The notes beneath the pieces are model-generated. The model had not been told where the DNA came from and ran no database searches. It saw nothing but the letters and a program-made list of their open reading frames with translations. The position numbers and the translations under genes were made by a program. A stretch of DNA of 44,521 bases from a virus. Positions within the stretch are counted from its first letter, which is position 1; each line of letters starts with the position of its first letter. The stretch is from positions 1 through 44,521 of the IMG/VR virus record IMGVR_UViG_3300028595_000023. One strand, given 5' to 3'. This document shows positions 6,918 to 15,116 of the stretch, one piece after another.

Positions 6918-7081
6918 TGAATAATATAAATAGAAATTGCAACTCTTGCGACTCTTGCAACTCTTGCAACTCTTGCGACTATTGCGACTATTGCTACTAT
7001 TGCAACTCTTGCAACTCTTGCAACTCTTGCAAAAACTTAAGAATGACTGAATATAATATTTTTTGTTATTCAGAACAATAG
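6917..7081 (+). CDS. Cys-every-third-residue repeat protein
   Basis: 54 residues. Cys occupies residues 8, 11, 14 and so on to 38 (eleven copies in strict period 3), with Asn/Asp then Ser/Tyr between them (CNS, CDS, CDY units). A normal tail with an NLRMTEYN core and one more Cys follows. GGAG lies upstream and the ATG overlaps the preceding stop. The regular spacing suggests metal binding or a Cys-lined solenoid. Similar Cys-Asn repeats occur, from memory, in other phages, without known function. Confidence 0.65.
   Translation: MNNINRNCNSCDSCNSCNSCDYCDYCYYCNSCNSCNSCKNLRMTEYNIFCYSEQ
6938..7030 (+). repeat. 9-base tandem codon repeat (TGC-AAC-TCT)
   Basis: About ten copies of a 9-base unit, TGCAACTCT or close variants (TGCGACTAT), in frame in the Cys-rich gene. 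Length variation by slippage would preserve the frame. Confidence 0.85.
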
Positions 7082-7097
7082 AGGAGAAATAGGGATT

Positions 7098-8243
7098 ATG
7101 AACGTATTAAGTTTATTTGATGGGATTAGTTGCGGTATGGTTGCTTTAGATAGAGCTGGTATAAAAGTTGATAATTATTATGCTAGTGAGATTGATAAGT
7201 ATGCTATACAGGTATCTAAAAATAATTATCCTAGCATAATTAGACTTGGTGATGTAACGAAATGGAGAGAGTGGGATATAGAACATCCTGATTTAGTCAT
7301 AGGTGGTAGCCCATGCCAGGGTTTTAGCTTTGCTGGTAAGCAATTTAACTTCGATGATTCTAGATCAAAATTGTTCTTTGAGTTTGCGAATATTTTGAAA
7401 TATTATAATCCAAAATATTTTCTACTAGAAAATGTTAAAATGAAAAAAGAATACCAAGACATTATAAGTGGTTTTTTGGGTGTGCACTCTATAGAAATTA
7501 ATAGCTCTTTAGTTTCTGCTCAAAACAGGAAGCGGTTATATTGGACAAATATTCCAGGAGTAACTCAGCCAAAAGATAAAGGCATTATGCTTAAAGATAT
7601 TGTGCATGAAAATGTGGATATATGTTCGTTATCTGCTAAAGAAATTGGGTATATGTTACGTGGAAATGAGAAATGGCAGCAAGCAGGTAAATGCAGATTA
7701 GATAGGTATTTACAATATCCAGAGGGTAAATCTTTTTGCGTTACGAAAAATATATCCAAAGGGGTACCATACAATTGTCTATTTGAGGAACTCGCTTCAT
7801 ACATTGTACCATTCGATAAAACGATAAAGATACTCGATAAAGAAGTGGTGCGTGGTAAAATTGGATATTTTCGGAAAAACTCTCAGGCTAACCGAGTCTA
7901 TTATATCCATGATAAAGCAATAACCCTATGTGGTGATGCGGATGTTGGATCCGCAGGAAAAGGTAATTTGTTATTTGGATGCATCACTCCAGACAGAATC
8001 AACAAAAGGCAAAATGGCCAAAGATTCTCAGAAGGAAAGAAGTTCTATACATTAACAGCTCAAGATCAACATGGGATTCTAGTCGAAGGATACATTAGAA
8101 AACTCACACCTATCGAATGTGAGCGGTTACAAACTCTACCAGACGGGTACACGGAAGGTGTATCAAACACTCAGCGATATAAGATGTTAGGTAATGGATG
8201 GACTGTGGATATTATTTCTTGGATACTTTCTTTTATGAAATAA
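7098..8243 (+). CDS. dcm: DNA (cytosine-5-)-methyltransferase
   Basis: 381 residues, full length. It transfers a methyl group from S-adenosylmethionine to carbon 5 of cytosine in DNA. Motif I is DGISCGMVALDRAG (8-21), the catalytic PCQ loop is GGSPCQGFSFAGK with Cys73, the ENV motif is LLENVK, motif VIII is QNRKRLYW and motif X is LGNGWTVDII near the end. The variable target-recognition region lies between about 150 and 330. No restriction enzyme gene is adjacent, so it is an orphan, most likely protecting phage DNA from host restriction or marking it for packaging or gene control. Target sequence unknown. Confidence 0.93.
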   Translation: MNVLSLFDGISCGMVALDRAGIKVDNYYASEIDKYAIQVSKNNYPSIIRLGDVTKWREWDIEHPDLVIGGSPCQGFSFAGKQFNFDDSRSKLFFEFANILKYYNPKYFLLENVKMKKEYQDIISGFLGVHSIEINSSLVSAQNRKRLYWTNIPGVTQPKDKGIMLKDIVHENVDICSLSAKEIGYMLRGNEKWQQAGKCRLDRYLQYPEGKSFCVTKNISKGVPYNCLFEELASYIVPFDKTIKILDKEVVRGKIGYFRKNSQANRVYYIHDKAITLCGDADVGSAGKGNLLFGCITPDRINKRQNGQRFSEGKKFYTLTAQDQHGILVEGYIRKLTPIECERLQTLPDGYTEGVSNTQRYKMLGNGWTVDIISWILSFMK

Positions 8244-8276
8244 ATGTTATATCGCATATCTTGAAAGGATTGCTAA

Positions 8277-8390
8277 ATGAAAACTAAAATAATAAGTTTA
8301 TGCGAATTCAGCCGACCATTTAAGACGTGGGATGATCTTGTAAAGTTAGCAAAAAAGAAAGCGAGGGTGATGAATGAAACTAATAGATAA
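8277..8390 (+). CDS. hypothetical 37-residue protein
   Basis: AAAGGA upstream of the ATG. Basic helix-rich peptide. It overlaps the start of the next gene by 17 bases and contains that gene's GAAAGCGAGG box. Confidence 0.45.
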   Translation: MKTKIISLCEFSRPFKTWDDLVKLAKKKARVMNETNR

Positions 8391-8604
8391 AATACAAAAA
8401 TATAACGATTTATCTGTTCAATTATTTGAAATAGAAAGAGAATTGACTGATTATTGCATTAATAAAATTAGAAAAATAGGAGTCAGAGAATTTGCAAGAA
8501 AGATAAAATATTCACCTAGTTATATTTCAGATATAGTCAACAGAAAAAGATATTTCCCAGATATTTTTTATAAACATTTTATAGAAGAAAGCGAGGTTAA
8601 ATAA
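8374..8604 (+). CDS. small HTH protein (Cro/XRE-like)
   Basis: 76 residues. VREFARKIKYSPSYISDIVNRKR (about 37-59) reads as a helix-turn-helix of the XRE kind, with a helical N-terminus. It ends in ESEV, encoded by the ribosome box of the next gene. Possible early-gene regulator. Confidence 0.55.
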   Translation: MKLIDKIQKYNDLSVQLFEIERELTDYCINKIRKIGVREFARKIKYSPSYISDIVNRKRYFPDIFYKHFIEESEVK

Positions 8605-8777
8605 TGGAAGAATTACTAAAGGCGTTATCTGAATTAGATTGCGGAGATAATAGTTGTTTGTTTGCAAGTAAAAAAGTAGGAATGAGAACAAATGGTGGAT
8701 GCCGTTGCATAAAAGAATTACCGACAAAACTACAATTAGCAATTAAAAAAATATGGTGGGATTACAAAAATAGATAG
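8604..8777 (+). CDS. Cys-containing small protein
   Basis: 57 residues, four Cys (DCGDNSC and GGCRC), start overlapping the previous stop and GAAAGCGAGG upstream. Possibly binds metal. Unknown. Confidence 0.55.
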   Translation: MEELLKALSELDCGDNSCLFASKKVGMRTNGGCRCIKELPTKLQLAIKKIWWDYKNR

Positions 8778-8865
8778 TGATTGTGAATAAAATTATATAT
8801 GACAGCAATATCACATATAATAAATTGATAATTTTATAGATGATTAAAGAAAGCGAGGTAAGAAT

Positions 8866-9120
8866 ATGTTAAAAATTTATAAAGTTGATAGAGGTAAAGT
8901 GCCAGTTACAGGAACAAACCTAAATCCACATAAGTTTGGTATGACATTAGAACACGATTATTATATATCTGGAAATAAAGATAATGCATTTATTGATTCA
9001 GAATATGTAAATAATACTAATAATATGACTTATTTTTTAAAAAAATTGAGAGAAGTTATGAAAATAGAAGGATTCCAGTTTTCAGAAGATCAATTACAAT
9101 ACAGGAGGAATCATATTTAG
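8866..9120 (+). CDS. hypothetical protein
   Basis: 84 residues with the GAAAGCGAGG box upstream. Mixed alpha/beta, no recognised family. Confidence 0.6.
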   Translation: MLKIYKVDRGKVPVTGTNLNPHKFGMTLEHDYYISGNKDNAFIDSEYVNNTNNMTYFLKKLREVMKIEGFQFSEDQLQYRRNHI

Positions 9121-9135
9121 AAAGCGAGGAATAAA

Positions 9136-9375
9136 ATGAAAATAACTAACTGTGATATATGTGGTAAAGAAATGGATGATGTTATGGATTATGATTTAGA
9201 CTTTGCAAGTATTGATAACGAGGATATACGATTATTATTTGATTGTGATATTTGTATCAAATGCCTACATAAAGCGTATTTAGTTACATATAGAGCATTA
9301 AAGACGCATTTCTATAGCAACATTAAGATACAAGGAACTTGGAATAATTTTAGTCTATTAGAAAGTGAGGGATAA
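9136..9375 (+). CDS. putative zinc-binding protein
   Basis: 79 residues. CDIC (6-9) and CDICIKC (36-42) give Cys pairs suitable for one zinc site. GAAAGCGAGG box upstream; the end (LESEG) is encoded by the next such box. Unknown function. Confidence 0.55.
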   Translation: MKITNCDICGKEMDDVMDYDLDFASIDNEDIRLLFDCDICIKCLHKAYLVTYRALKTHFYSNIKIQGTWNNFSLLESEG

Positions 9376-9444
9376 ATGAAAGATAAAATAACAATAAATG
9401 TATCAAGCCTAGATGAGGTAAGTGATAAAATATGTATAAATTAA
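9376..9444 (+). CDS. possible 22-residue peptide
   Basis: Short ORF starting immediately after the preceding stop, with GAAAGTGAGG upstream. It overlaps the start of the membrane protein at 9432. It may be a coupling leader rather than a functional product. Confidence 0.3.
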   Translation: MKDKITINVSSLDEVSDKICIN

Positions 9445-9581
9445 TTTATTCTATAATTATTGGGATTGGGTTTGGATTACTCCCTATCAACATAAAACTA
9501 AAAATAGCTATTATATTTATTGTTATAGGATCAATAGGATTAATAGTACATTGGTTTGATTTGTTAATGAAAAAAAAATAA
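9432..9581 (+). CDS. two-helix membrane protein
   Basis: 49 residues, almost entirely two hydrophobic segments (about 5-19 and 23-41) with a KKK end. GAGG upstream. The topology resembles small holin-like or membrane-insertion peptides, but its position among early genes argues against a late lysis role. Confidence 0.5.
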   Translation: MYKLIYSIIIGIGFGLLPINIKLKIAIIFIVIGSIGLIVHWFDLLMKKK

Positions 9582-9598
9582 ACAAAGGAGTATGAGTA

Positions 9599-9829
9599 AT
9601 GAAATTTAAAGCAGGTTGTTCTCCAATAACAAGCACTATTTATGTTGGTAATGTTAAAAAAGATGGGGTTTGGGCTCCTAATAAAAAAGATATAACAAAA
9701 TCAGCTGTTTCTGCTGTTGCACAACATTTATTGCAACTCAACCAGAAAATGCAGTTTAGTTATAATGGAAAGAAGTATGAGCTATTAGTAAGACAAATAA
9801 ACGATAAAGAAAGTGAGGGCAAGCGATGA
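9599..9829 (+). CDS. phage protein of the GCSP-T-IYVG type (DUF7446-like)
   Basis: 76 residues. The opening KFKAGCSPITSTIYVG and the later AVAQHLLQL segment match my memory of a small conserved phage family (DUF7446). AAAGGAG upstream. It ends in ESEGKR, encoded by the next gene's box. Function unknown. Confidence 0.5.
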   Translation: MKFKAGCSPITSTIYVGNVKKDGVWAPNKKDITKSAVSAVAQHLLQLNQKMQFSYNGKKYELLVRQINDKESEGKR

Positions 9830-10005
9830 GTAGATTACGTTTTGATACATTATATATTGATTCAGAAATAGATTTAAGAGAATACAAAGACGAAATAATT
9901 GATTGGGTAAAAGTGAACTATGAAGCAGAAGAAGTATTTGATACAAGTGATCTTGAGGAATGGGCTATGGATAATGGATTTGTCAAAGAAAGCGATGGTG
10001 AGTAG
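9826..10005 (+). CDS. acidic hypothetical protein
   Basis: 59 residues, about one third Asp/Glu. ATG overlaps the previous stop (ATGA) and GAAAGTGAGG lies upstream. Acidic small proteins can mimic DNA, but nothing else supports that here. Confidence 0.55.
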   Translation: MSRLRFDTLYIDSEIDLREYKDEIIDWVKVNYEAEEVFDTSDLEEWAMDNGFVKESDGE

Positions 10006-10007
10006 AT

Positions 10008-10457
10008 ATGAACTTAAAACCAAAAGATGTAGTAAGAATAAATGGTAAGTATGAAACGGTTGTTGATGTAGATTATAATGTAGCAGATTTTACAGTATTT
10101 TGGTCGAATTGTTATGAGATTGACGACATAGACAAAGATGAAAACGGTAATCCTATAATTCTTATATATGGAGAAGATGTAGACGTTGGAAGTAAAGAAC
10201 AGTTTATTGGATATTTTCCTGAAATAAGAAAGGATTATCCGTTCCATACTGTTGACGGTCATTATAGAGAAGCTAGACCAATACAAGAGAAGAAAGAAGT
10301 TGAGCCAGTACACACATCTATTGAAGATATAGATATATCTATAAAGAACATTAATAAAAGGCTTGGAGAGATAGAAAATAAACTTGGAAAAGCATCTAAG
10401 TTGATTCATGAACGGATTTATAATTTAGTAAAAAGAGTAGATGATTTGGAGGGTTAG
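10008..10457 (+). CDS. hypothetical protein with C-terminal coiled coil
   Basis: 149 residues. The first 90 are beta-rich (MNLKPKDVVRINGKYETVVD...), resembling a small SH3-like barrel; residues 105-149 are a heptad-like coiled coil. Good ribosome site GGTGAG. Unknown. Confidence 0.6.
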   Translation: MNLKPKDVVRINGKYETVVDVDYNVADFTVFWSNCYEIDDIDKDENGNPIILIYGEDVDVGSKEQFIGYFPEIRKDYPFHTVDGHYREARPIQEKKEVEPVHTSIEDIDISIKNINKRLGEIENKLGKASKLIHERIYNLVKRVDDLEG

Positions 10458-10675
10458 TGGTGAATTGTTGTCAAGAAGATAAATGCCCAGTATGTGACTC
10501 ACCAGTAGTAATACATGGTAGAGTAATAAAACATTTTACTGTTGATTATTCAGAGTTAAAGAATCAAATAATTAAGAAAATGTTGAATTATATTATAGAA
10601 ACAAAAGATCAAACTAAATTAATAAAAACATACGATATACTTAAAATACTAGATGAAGTGTTAAGTAATGAATAG
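10457..10675 (+). CDS. Cys-rich small protein with GTG start
   Basis: 72 residues. The start is GTG, either at 10457 or the adjacent GTG at 10460, with GGAGG just upstream; no ATG is available. The N-terminus has NCC and CPVC, suggesting a metal site. Overlaps the preceding stop. Confidence 0.55.
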   Translation: MVNCCQEDKCPVCDSPVVIHGRVIKHFTVDYSELKNQIIKKMLNYIIETKDQTKLIKTYDILKILDEVLSNE

Positions 10676-10763
10676 GTGCGAGGAATGCAAACATGAATCA
10701 TATTGCACATCTATATTGAAATATTTTTCATACTGTGTTTGTGCTAGATTTATAAAAAACTAA
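10668..10763 (+). CDS. Cys-rich mini-protein
   Basis: 31 residues with five Cys (RCEEC, YC, YCVC). It starts inside the end of the previous gene and its stop overlaps the convergent ssb stop by four bases. It is the last plus-strand gene. Confidence 0.4.
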   Translation: MNRCEECKHESYCTSILKYFSYCVCARFIKN

Positions 10764-11110
10764 AAAGGTGGAGAGTCGTTTTCTTCCTCACTATTAAATG
10801 CAACATCTGCTACTTTTTTAGAGTCCAAGTATATTAACTCGTTAACTCGTAACTCATAATATGTTTGCTCTTTATACTCCCTTGTTTCCATTCTTCCTAC
10901 AACTAGAATTTTCCTTCCTTTTGTCAAAAAATCAGCATTCTTATCTGCTATTTCATGCATCAAACAACAGTATATCCAATCAGTTTTCTTTTCTTTTTTA
11001 TATATTCTATTAACAGCAAGAGAAAACTTAACACAACAAATGTTTTTAGCACCTATATAGCTAATTTTTGGCTCTGATATATTTCCGATAAACATACACT
11101 TATTTAACAT
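10760..11110 (-). CDS. ssb: single-stranded DNA-binding protein
   Basis: 116 residues. OB-fold opening LNKCMFIGNISEPKISYIG, then FSLAVNR, a WIYCCLMHEIADKNADFLTKG segment in place of the bacterial W-x-P version, and VVGRMETREY. The acidic tail ends in DSPPF, the type that recruits repair proteins in bacterial SSB. It coats ssDNA during phage recombination and replication. Last gene of the leftward recombination operon. Confidence 0.88.
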   Translation of the reverse strand: MLNKCMFIGNISEPKISYIGAKNICCVKFSLAVNRIYKKEKKTDWIYCCLMHEIADKNADFLTKGRKILVVGRMETREYKEQTYYELRVNELIYLDSKKVADVAFNSEEENDSPPF

Positions 11111-11252
11111 CTTTTACACTCCCTTTCCAGTGATCCTTAAAAAAAGATACCGATTCAAATATTTTATCCATAAAACTCATTTCTGACTCGTATTCCATTA
11201 AATAATCAATAAATTCACTTAATTCTATTAATAGTGGATCTGTACTATACAT
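11100..11252 (-). CDS. hypothetical 50-residue protein
   Basis: Fills the gap between the resolvase and ssb genes, overlapping both (8 bases and 11 bases). Acidic first half, basic second half. The overlaps suggest coupled translation. Unknown. Confidence 0.5.
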   Translation of the reverse strand: MYSTDPLLIELSEFIDYLMEYESEMSFMDKIFESVSFFKDHWKGSVKDVK

Positions 11253-11706
11253 AATTCATATATCCAAATTTAGCCAATAATAACGCATCAGCAGAGTAAT
11301 TTCTTATAGTTATCAATGGGAATAATCTCTGCGCCTCTTTTTTTAACCTGTTCTTGAACTGCGTCTTACTCTCATCATTGCTTTTCTTTGGTATTTTAAG
11401 AGCTTTTTGCCATTCTAAAGGTCTTGGGTTATACCATTCTATCTCAAGAGCATATAAAGCCATTTCTAATCCATGATAATTACCTGAAAAAGACCAAGCA
11501 GAAACAATACCCTGTCCTGGCATTGAGTTAACTTTTTCAAGAACGGCAACTAACCTATCTTCACCGCTTTTGTTCTTTAATTCTTTGATTAGCAAATAGA
11601 TATCTTTTGGGGTATCAGGCATCTTATAAGCTTCATATTCTTTATTATCTTTTAGAAAAGCAATTCCACCACTAGAAGACCCTGGATCTATTCCTATAAC
11701 ATTCAT
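11245..11706 (-). CDS. RuvC-like Holliday junction resolvase
   Basis: 153 residues with the RNase H-like RuvC fold: GIDPGSSSGGIAF with Asp7, LEKVNSMPGQG with Glu57, and YSADALLLA with Asp140. These acidic residues would hold the metal ions for cutting four-way junctions. Length suits phage RuvC-like enzymes. It would resolve branched DNA before packaging. The gene starts directly after the exonuclease stop with GGTGG upstream. Confidence 0.88.
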   Translation of the reverse strand: MNVIGIDPGSSSGGIAFLKDNKEYEAYKMPDTPKDIYLLIKELKNKSGEDRLVAVLEKVNSMPGQGIVSAWSFSGNYHGLEMALYALEIEWYNPRPLEWQKALKIPKKSNDESKTQFKNRLKKEAQRLFPLITIRNYSADALLLAKFGYMNYV

Positions 11707-12591
11707 TTAAGCACCACCATATAGTTGCCATCTAGTATACAAAGTTGTTCCTGTCACTTTTTTAGTTGCTCTACAATAATCACATTCCTCACACCTTATA
11801 GGCTTCTCTCTACCCTCTTTCACATCTTTATACCTTGGCAATTTATGCTTTACAACTCTTAATTGATATTCCACAAACTCTTTAAGTGTCCTATCAATAT
11901 CTTCTTTACTTGTTCCATATTGGTCTGACTTAAAGCTAACAATAACCTTATCAGGGTATTTCTGCTTTGTTACAACAGATATTAATGGTTCGTAATAATC
12001 TTCCTCATCTCTACCATTTGACAATGCTTCTATTTTTGCATATAAAGAAACTTGCCTGAAATACTTATAATACTCAAAAACACTTTCATAAATACTTAAC
12101 TCATTATTCCATTCTTTAGTATCTAAAGAAGCTAATACTTTAAGATCAGAAAATCTTTTTCTTTCCTTCATGTATGAATCTATCAGGATTTTCCATTTAA
12201 CACCTAACCATTCAGCAGTAAAAACTTTCTCTTTTTCTCCAGATAGAGAATCCATAAAAACTTTGTCATTTTTTATAACGTCAATTATATTTTCCATGTC
12301 TGCATATTTAGCATAAAGCGTGCCACCTTCTTTATACAAATCAGGATTAGATGCTTTGAATTGGTCGAGCCTTCCCTCGTTCCAAGCATGAACATATTGA
12401 CCTTGGATCATTGCGCCCACTTTTTTATCTTCCCAATATATCGTCTCTTCTTTTCCATCGATTTTCTTTTTATATCCAAATATTTTAGCCATAGCATACG
12501 CTTCGCACTTTTCAAAATCAGAAAACTGAGAATTACTAAAATACTCTTGATTAGTTTCTTTGTCATAATAGTTCTCCCTAGTTACAATCAT
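11707..12591 (-). CDS. PD-(D/E)XK exonuclease (RecE/ExoVIII C-terminal-like)
   Basis: 294 residues. It begins with YFSNSQFSDFEKCEAYAMAK, a typical opening of the RecE-like nuclease group, and has GQYVHAWNEGRL. The nuclease core is Glu127, Asp138 and DLK (149-151), the PD-(D/E)XK pattern. A CEECDYC cluster near the end may bind metal or an iron-sulphur cluster. The expected role is resecting double-strand ends to give ssDNA for the annealing protein encoded upstream in the operon. Confidence 0.82.
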   Translation of the reverse strand: MIVTRENYYDKETNQEYFSNSQFSDFEKCEAYAMAKIFGYKKKIDGKEETIYWEDKKVGAMIQGQYVHAWNEGRLDQFKASNPDLYKEGGTLYAKYADMENIIDVIKNDKVFMDSLSGEKEKVFTAEWLGVKWKILIDSYMKERKRFSDLKVLASLDTKEWNNELSIYESVFEYYKYFRQVSLYAKIEALSNGRDEEDYYEPLISVVTKQKYPDKVIVSFKSDQYGTSKEDIDRTLKEFVEYQLRVVKHKLPRYKDVKEGREKPIRCEECDYCRATKKVTGTTLYTRWQLYGGA

Positions 12592-12775
12592 TTATTTTCT
12601 CCTCTTTTAACTTTCTTACTAGTTTATTTAAACTAGCATGTACATATTCAAGTCTGGCTTCATATGCACCTAGCAACATATATTTATCAAGTTTATAATC
12701 ATCATGATTACTTTTGATTCGGGTTTCAATTTGCTCTAATGCTCCAATTATATAAGCTCTTGTTAACATATCCAT
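12578..12775 (-). CDS. hypothetical helical protein
   Basis: 65 residues, charged and helical, between the ATPase and exonuclease genes and overlapping the latter by 14 bases. Start uncertain: ATG at 12775 or the in-frame ATG at 12769, which has better AGG spacing. Unknown. Confidence 0.55.
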   Translation of the reverse strand: MDMLTRAYIIGALEQIETRIKSNHDDYKLDKYMLLGAYEARLEYVHASLNKLVRKLKEEKINDCN

Positions 12776-12777
12776 AC

Positions 12778-14226
12778 CTATAGCTTAACTATCTCATACT
12801 CTGAATCACAAACCTTTGTCATAAAATATTGTAGCCCAGATTTTTTACATGCTTCTATAAAGCTATTTTGGCTATCAGTATCTAAGCTTTCTAGCCTATC
12901 AACAAGTATCACACCTAGCTCACCAGTTAATTTTTTCGCTATTTCCACTGATAATTCAAGCTGCTCACCAGTACTCATGTTTTGTATTGGTAGGCCATTT
13001 ATCAAAGGCACTCCATCCTTAACACTTAAACCCTCTATCGGGGACTTAACCTTTTTTAATAATTCAGATGGCAATGACCTAGCTATCTCGATCTTCTCAG
13101 TAAGTTTATGAGACTCTAACACTAGCTCCTCTACCTGCTTATGGTAAGACATTGCATTATCATATTCACTAATATAGGACTTCATTTTCTCTGCAAAGTC
13201 AGCCTCTTCTTGCAATGGCTCTAATTTTATTTCTTCTTCTTTTATCAGCTTAGACTCTTTAACTTTGTTTTCTAAGTCTCTTATATCAATCTCCATTGCA
13301 CCGTTATTTGTTTTTATTTGAGATTCCATATCAGACTTTTTTTCTTTCACATCTAATTCAATCAACGACAACTCTTCTTTTAGCTGGTTAATTCTATTCT
13401 GGATAGATGAGTACTCTTCTCTTTTTTGACTCTCATATAAAGAGAAATTACTTCTTAGGTCTGCGTTAATCTTTGCATACTTTCCCTCAATAGAATCTTT
13501 TTTATCATTGAACCCCTCTGCAATATTTTTTGCTTCCGTTATTTTATTGTTATGCTCTTGCGCCTTGGTTATTTTAGAATAATATTCGCCAAGCTTAATA
13601 TCTCTCCATTTTTCTGCATTATAGTTTTCAGGTATATTTTTTAGTATATCTGCTGCAATTGCTTTTTTATTTTTTATTTCTCTGTTCTTATCTTCCCTAG
13701 TTAAGTAATATGATCCTCTTTTAGATTGAATATCATCTAATATATTTAAAATATGTTGCTCATAATTAATGTTTTCTGGTATCTCTCCAAACCATTCTTT
13801 TATATCATCCATTGACCACTCAATATCAACCATCCCTAGCAATATTTTGTTTTGCTCTTTTGTACTTGCTTCAATAAATGATATAGGTCTGAATTGCTTG
13901 TCATTAAATAGCGTCCTAAGATAAGTTTCTGGAGATCCTATTATAGAATCATTCTTCACAGTTATTTTATCTGACTTCTCTAAATTCTTTACTCTATCTA
14001 TAATTGTCCCATCTGAAAGCTCTATAAACATAGAAGCCTCTTTTTCTCCTTTTCTTATAAACTCAGACCTTATATTTTTATTTGACAAAGCTTTTTCAAT
14101 AGCCTCTAATATAGACGTTTTTCCAGTTCCCTTTTTACCAGATATTATATTAATTTGCTTTGGATCAAGAGTTATTTCCTCAATCCCTAATGTGTTTTTT
14201 AAAACTATCCTCTTTATTGTTTTCAC
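12778..14226 (-). CDS. SbcC/RecF-like AAA ATPase
   Basis: 482 residues. Walker A is GKKGTGKTS (30-38), then a globular part, a central coiled coil (about 200-370) and the ABC signature MSTGEQLELSVEI near 410, followed by Walker B VILVDRLESLD. This is the layout of SMC-type DNA repair ATPases. The start is GTG at 14226, overlapping the upstream TGA (GTGA) with AAGGAGAT upstream. No SbcD/Mre11-type nuclease is present, so it may work with the PD-(D/E)XK exonuclease of the same operon. Confidence 0.88.
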   Translation of the reverse strand: MKTIKRIVLKNTLGIEEITLDPKQINIISGKKGTGKTSILEAIEKALSNKNIRSEFIRKGEKEASMFIELSDGTIIDRVKNLEKSDKITVKNDSIIGSPETYLRTLFNDKQFRPISFIEASTKEQNKILLGMVDIEWSMDDIKEWFGEIPENINYEQHILNILDDIQSKRGSYYLTREDKNREIKNKKAIAADILKNIPENYNAEKWRDIKLGEYYSKITKAQEHNNKITEAKNIAEGFNDKKDSIEGKYAKINADLRSNFSLYESQKREEYSSIQNRINQLKEELSLIELDVKEKKSDMESQIKTNNGAMEIDIRDLENKVKESKLIKEEEIKLEPLQEEADFAEKMKSYISEYDNAMSYHKQVEELVLESHKLTEKIEIARSLPSELLKKVKSPIEGLSVKDGVPLINGLPIQNMSTGEQLELSVEIAKKLTGELGVILVDRLESLDTDSQNSFIEACKKSGLQYFMTKVCDSEYEIVKL

Positions 14227-15068
14227 TTCTTATCTCCTTTCTTTTCTTCACCGCTTTCATTATTATCAATACTTGAAACTGGATTAGCTCCAGATTTCTC
14301 TTTTTTAAACATTTTAAACCAATCAGACCTTTTACTCATTCCATCTTTAAGTGAATTATATATACTAATCAACTCCGCATAATCTATTTCGCTAAGCGCC
14401 TCAAGATTATAACCAAAGTACTCTTCAATCATTTCTTTTTTAACGCTAAACTCATCATCAAATACAGCAACCATTTTTTTAGCTCTATCAATCAATGGAT
14501 CTTTATGTGATCCTTTTAGAGTTTCATGGCATGTATTCACAGCATCCTCAACAACATCTCCTGGAATAACAGCAAGAATACAAGCTCTTACTCTTCTTGC
14601 ACCTAGATTGCTAGTCATTTCATATATATCCCTAGGATCTGTTAATTTTGTATTTCCACCTTTTTTTTCTCTGATATGCTGAACTGTAAAAACCTGAGTC
14701 CTTCTAGTATTAGTTTCTAAATCCCAAGCATAAGCCATCATTTCAGACGATCCATAGTTTCGAGATAACTCAACTAAACCATAATCAATATTTCCCCAAT
14801 GTTGAGCTACAGATTCAGCAAGTCTAATACTTGCCCCAGTCACCCTCTTTCCACCTCTAGGATAACTATATTCTGCTTTTTCTGCTAAACTTTTTCTCTG
14901 GCATGACTTTCTGATCCTATTACAAGCATCGATTTCATCCCTTGGAAATTTCTTTGCTATTGTCATAGCTGCCTGTATCTCTTGCATCTGCTTATTTGAT
15001 ACGATTTCTGTTGTAGAAGTTGTCACCATATTTTGCTTAACTTCCATAATTTCTCTCACATCATCCAT
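14223..15068 (-). CDS. putative ssDNA annealing (recombinase) protein
   Basis: 281 residues from the ATG at 15068, which has AAGGAGG six bases upstream; a GTG at 15104 is in frame but lacks a site. Conserved-looking core: YPRGGKRVTGASIRLAESVAQ, then WDLETNTRR and a SNLGARRVRACILAVIPGDV stretch; the C-terminal tail is charged (GEEKKGDKK). The family is seen in phages, but I cannot name it with certainty. First in an operon with exonuclease, SbcC-like ATPase, resolvase and SSB, it is the best candidate for the annealing protein. Confidence 0.6.
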   Translation of the reverse strand: MDDVREIMEVKQNMVTTSTTEIVSNKQMQEIQAAMTIAKKFPRDEIDACNRIRKSCQRKSLAEKAEYSYPRGGKRVTGASIRLAESVAQHWGNIDYGLVELSRNYGSSEMMAYAWDLETNTRRTQVFTVQHIREKKGGNTKLTDPRDIYEMTSNLGARRVRACILAVIPGDVVEDAVNTCHETLKGSHKDPLIDRAKKMVAVFDDEFSVKKEMIEEYFGYNLEALSEIDYAELISIYNSLKDGMSKRSDWFKMFKKEKSGANPVSSIDNNESGEEKKGDKK

Positions 15069-15116
15069 ATTAAGCCTCCTTTTTTTTGAAAAAGGCTTAC
15101 TCACGACTATGGTTGC

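Noticed and set aside
9376-9444. Confident protein gene
   Set aside because: Only 22 codons and overlapping the next start; kept as a low-confidence leader peptide.
15008-15027. Further GGTGACAA box inside the annealing-protein gene
   Set aside because: It lies within codons for Met-Val-Thr-Thr and has no promoter beside it; likely coincidence.
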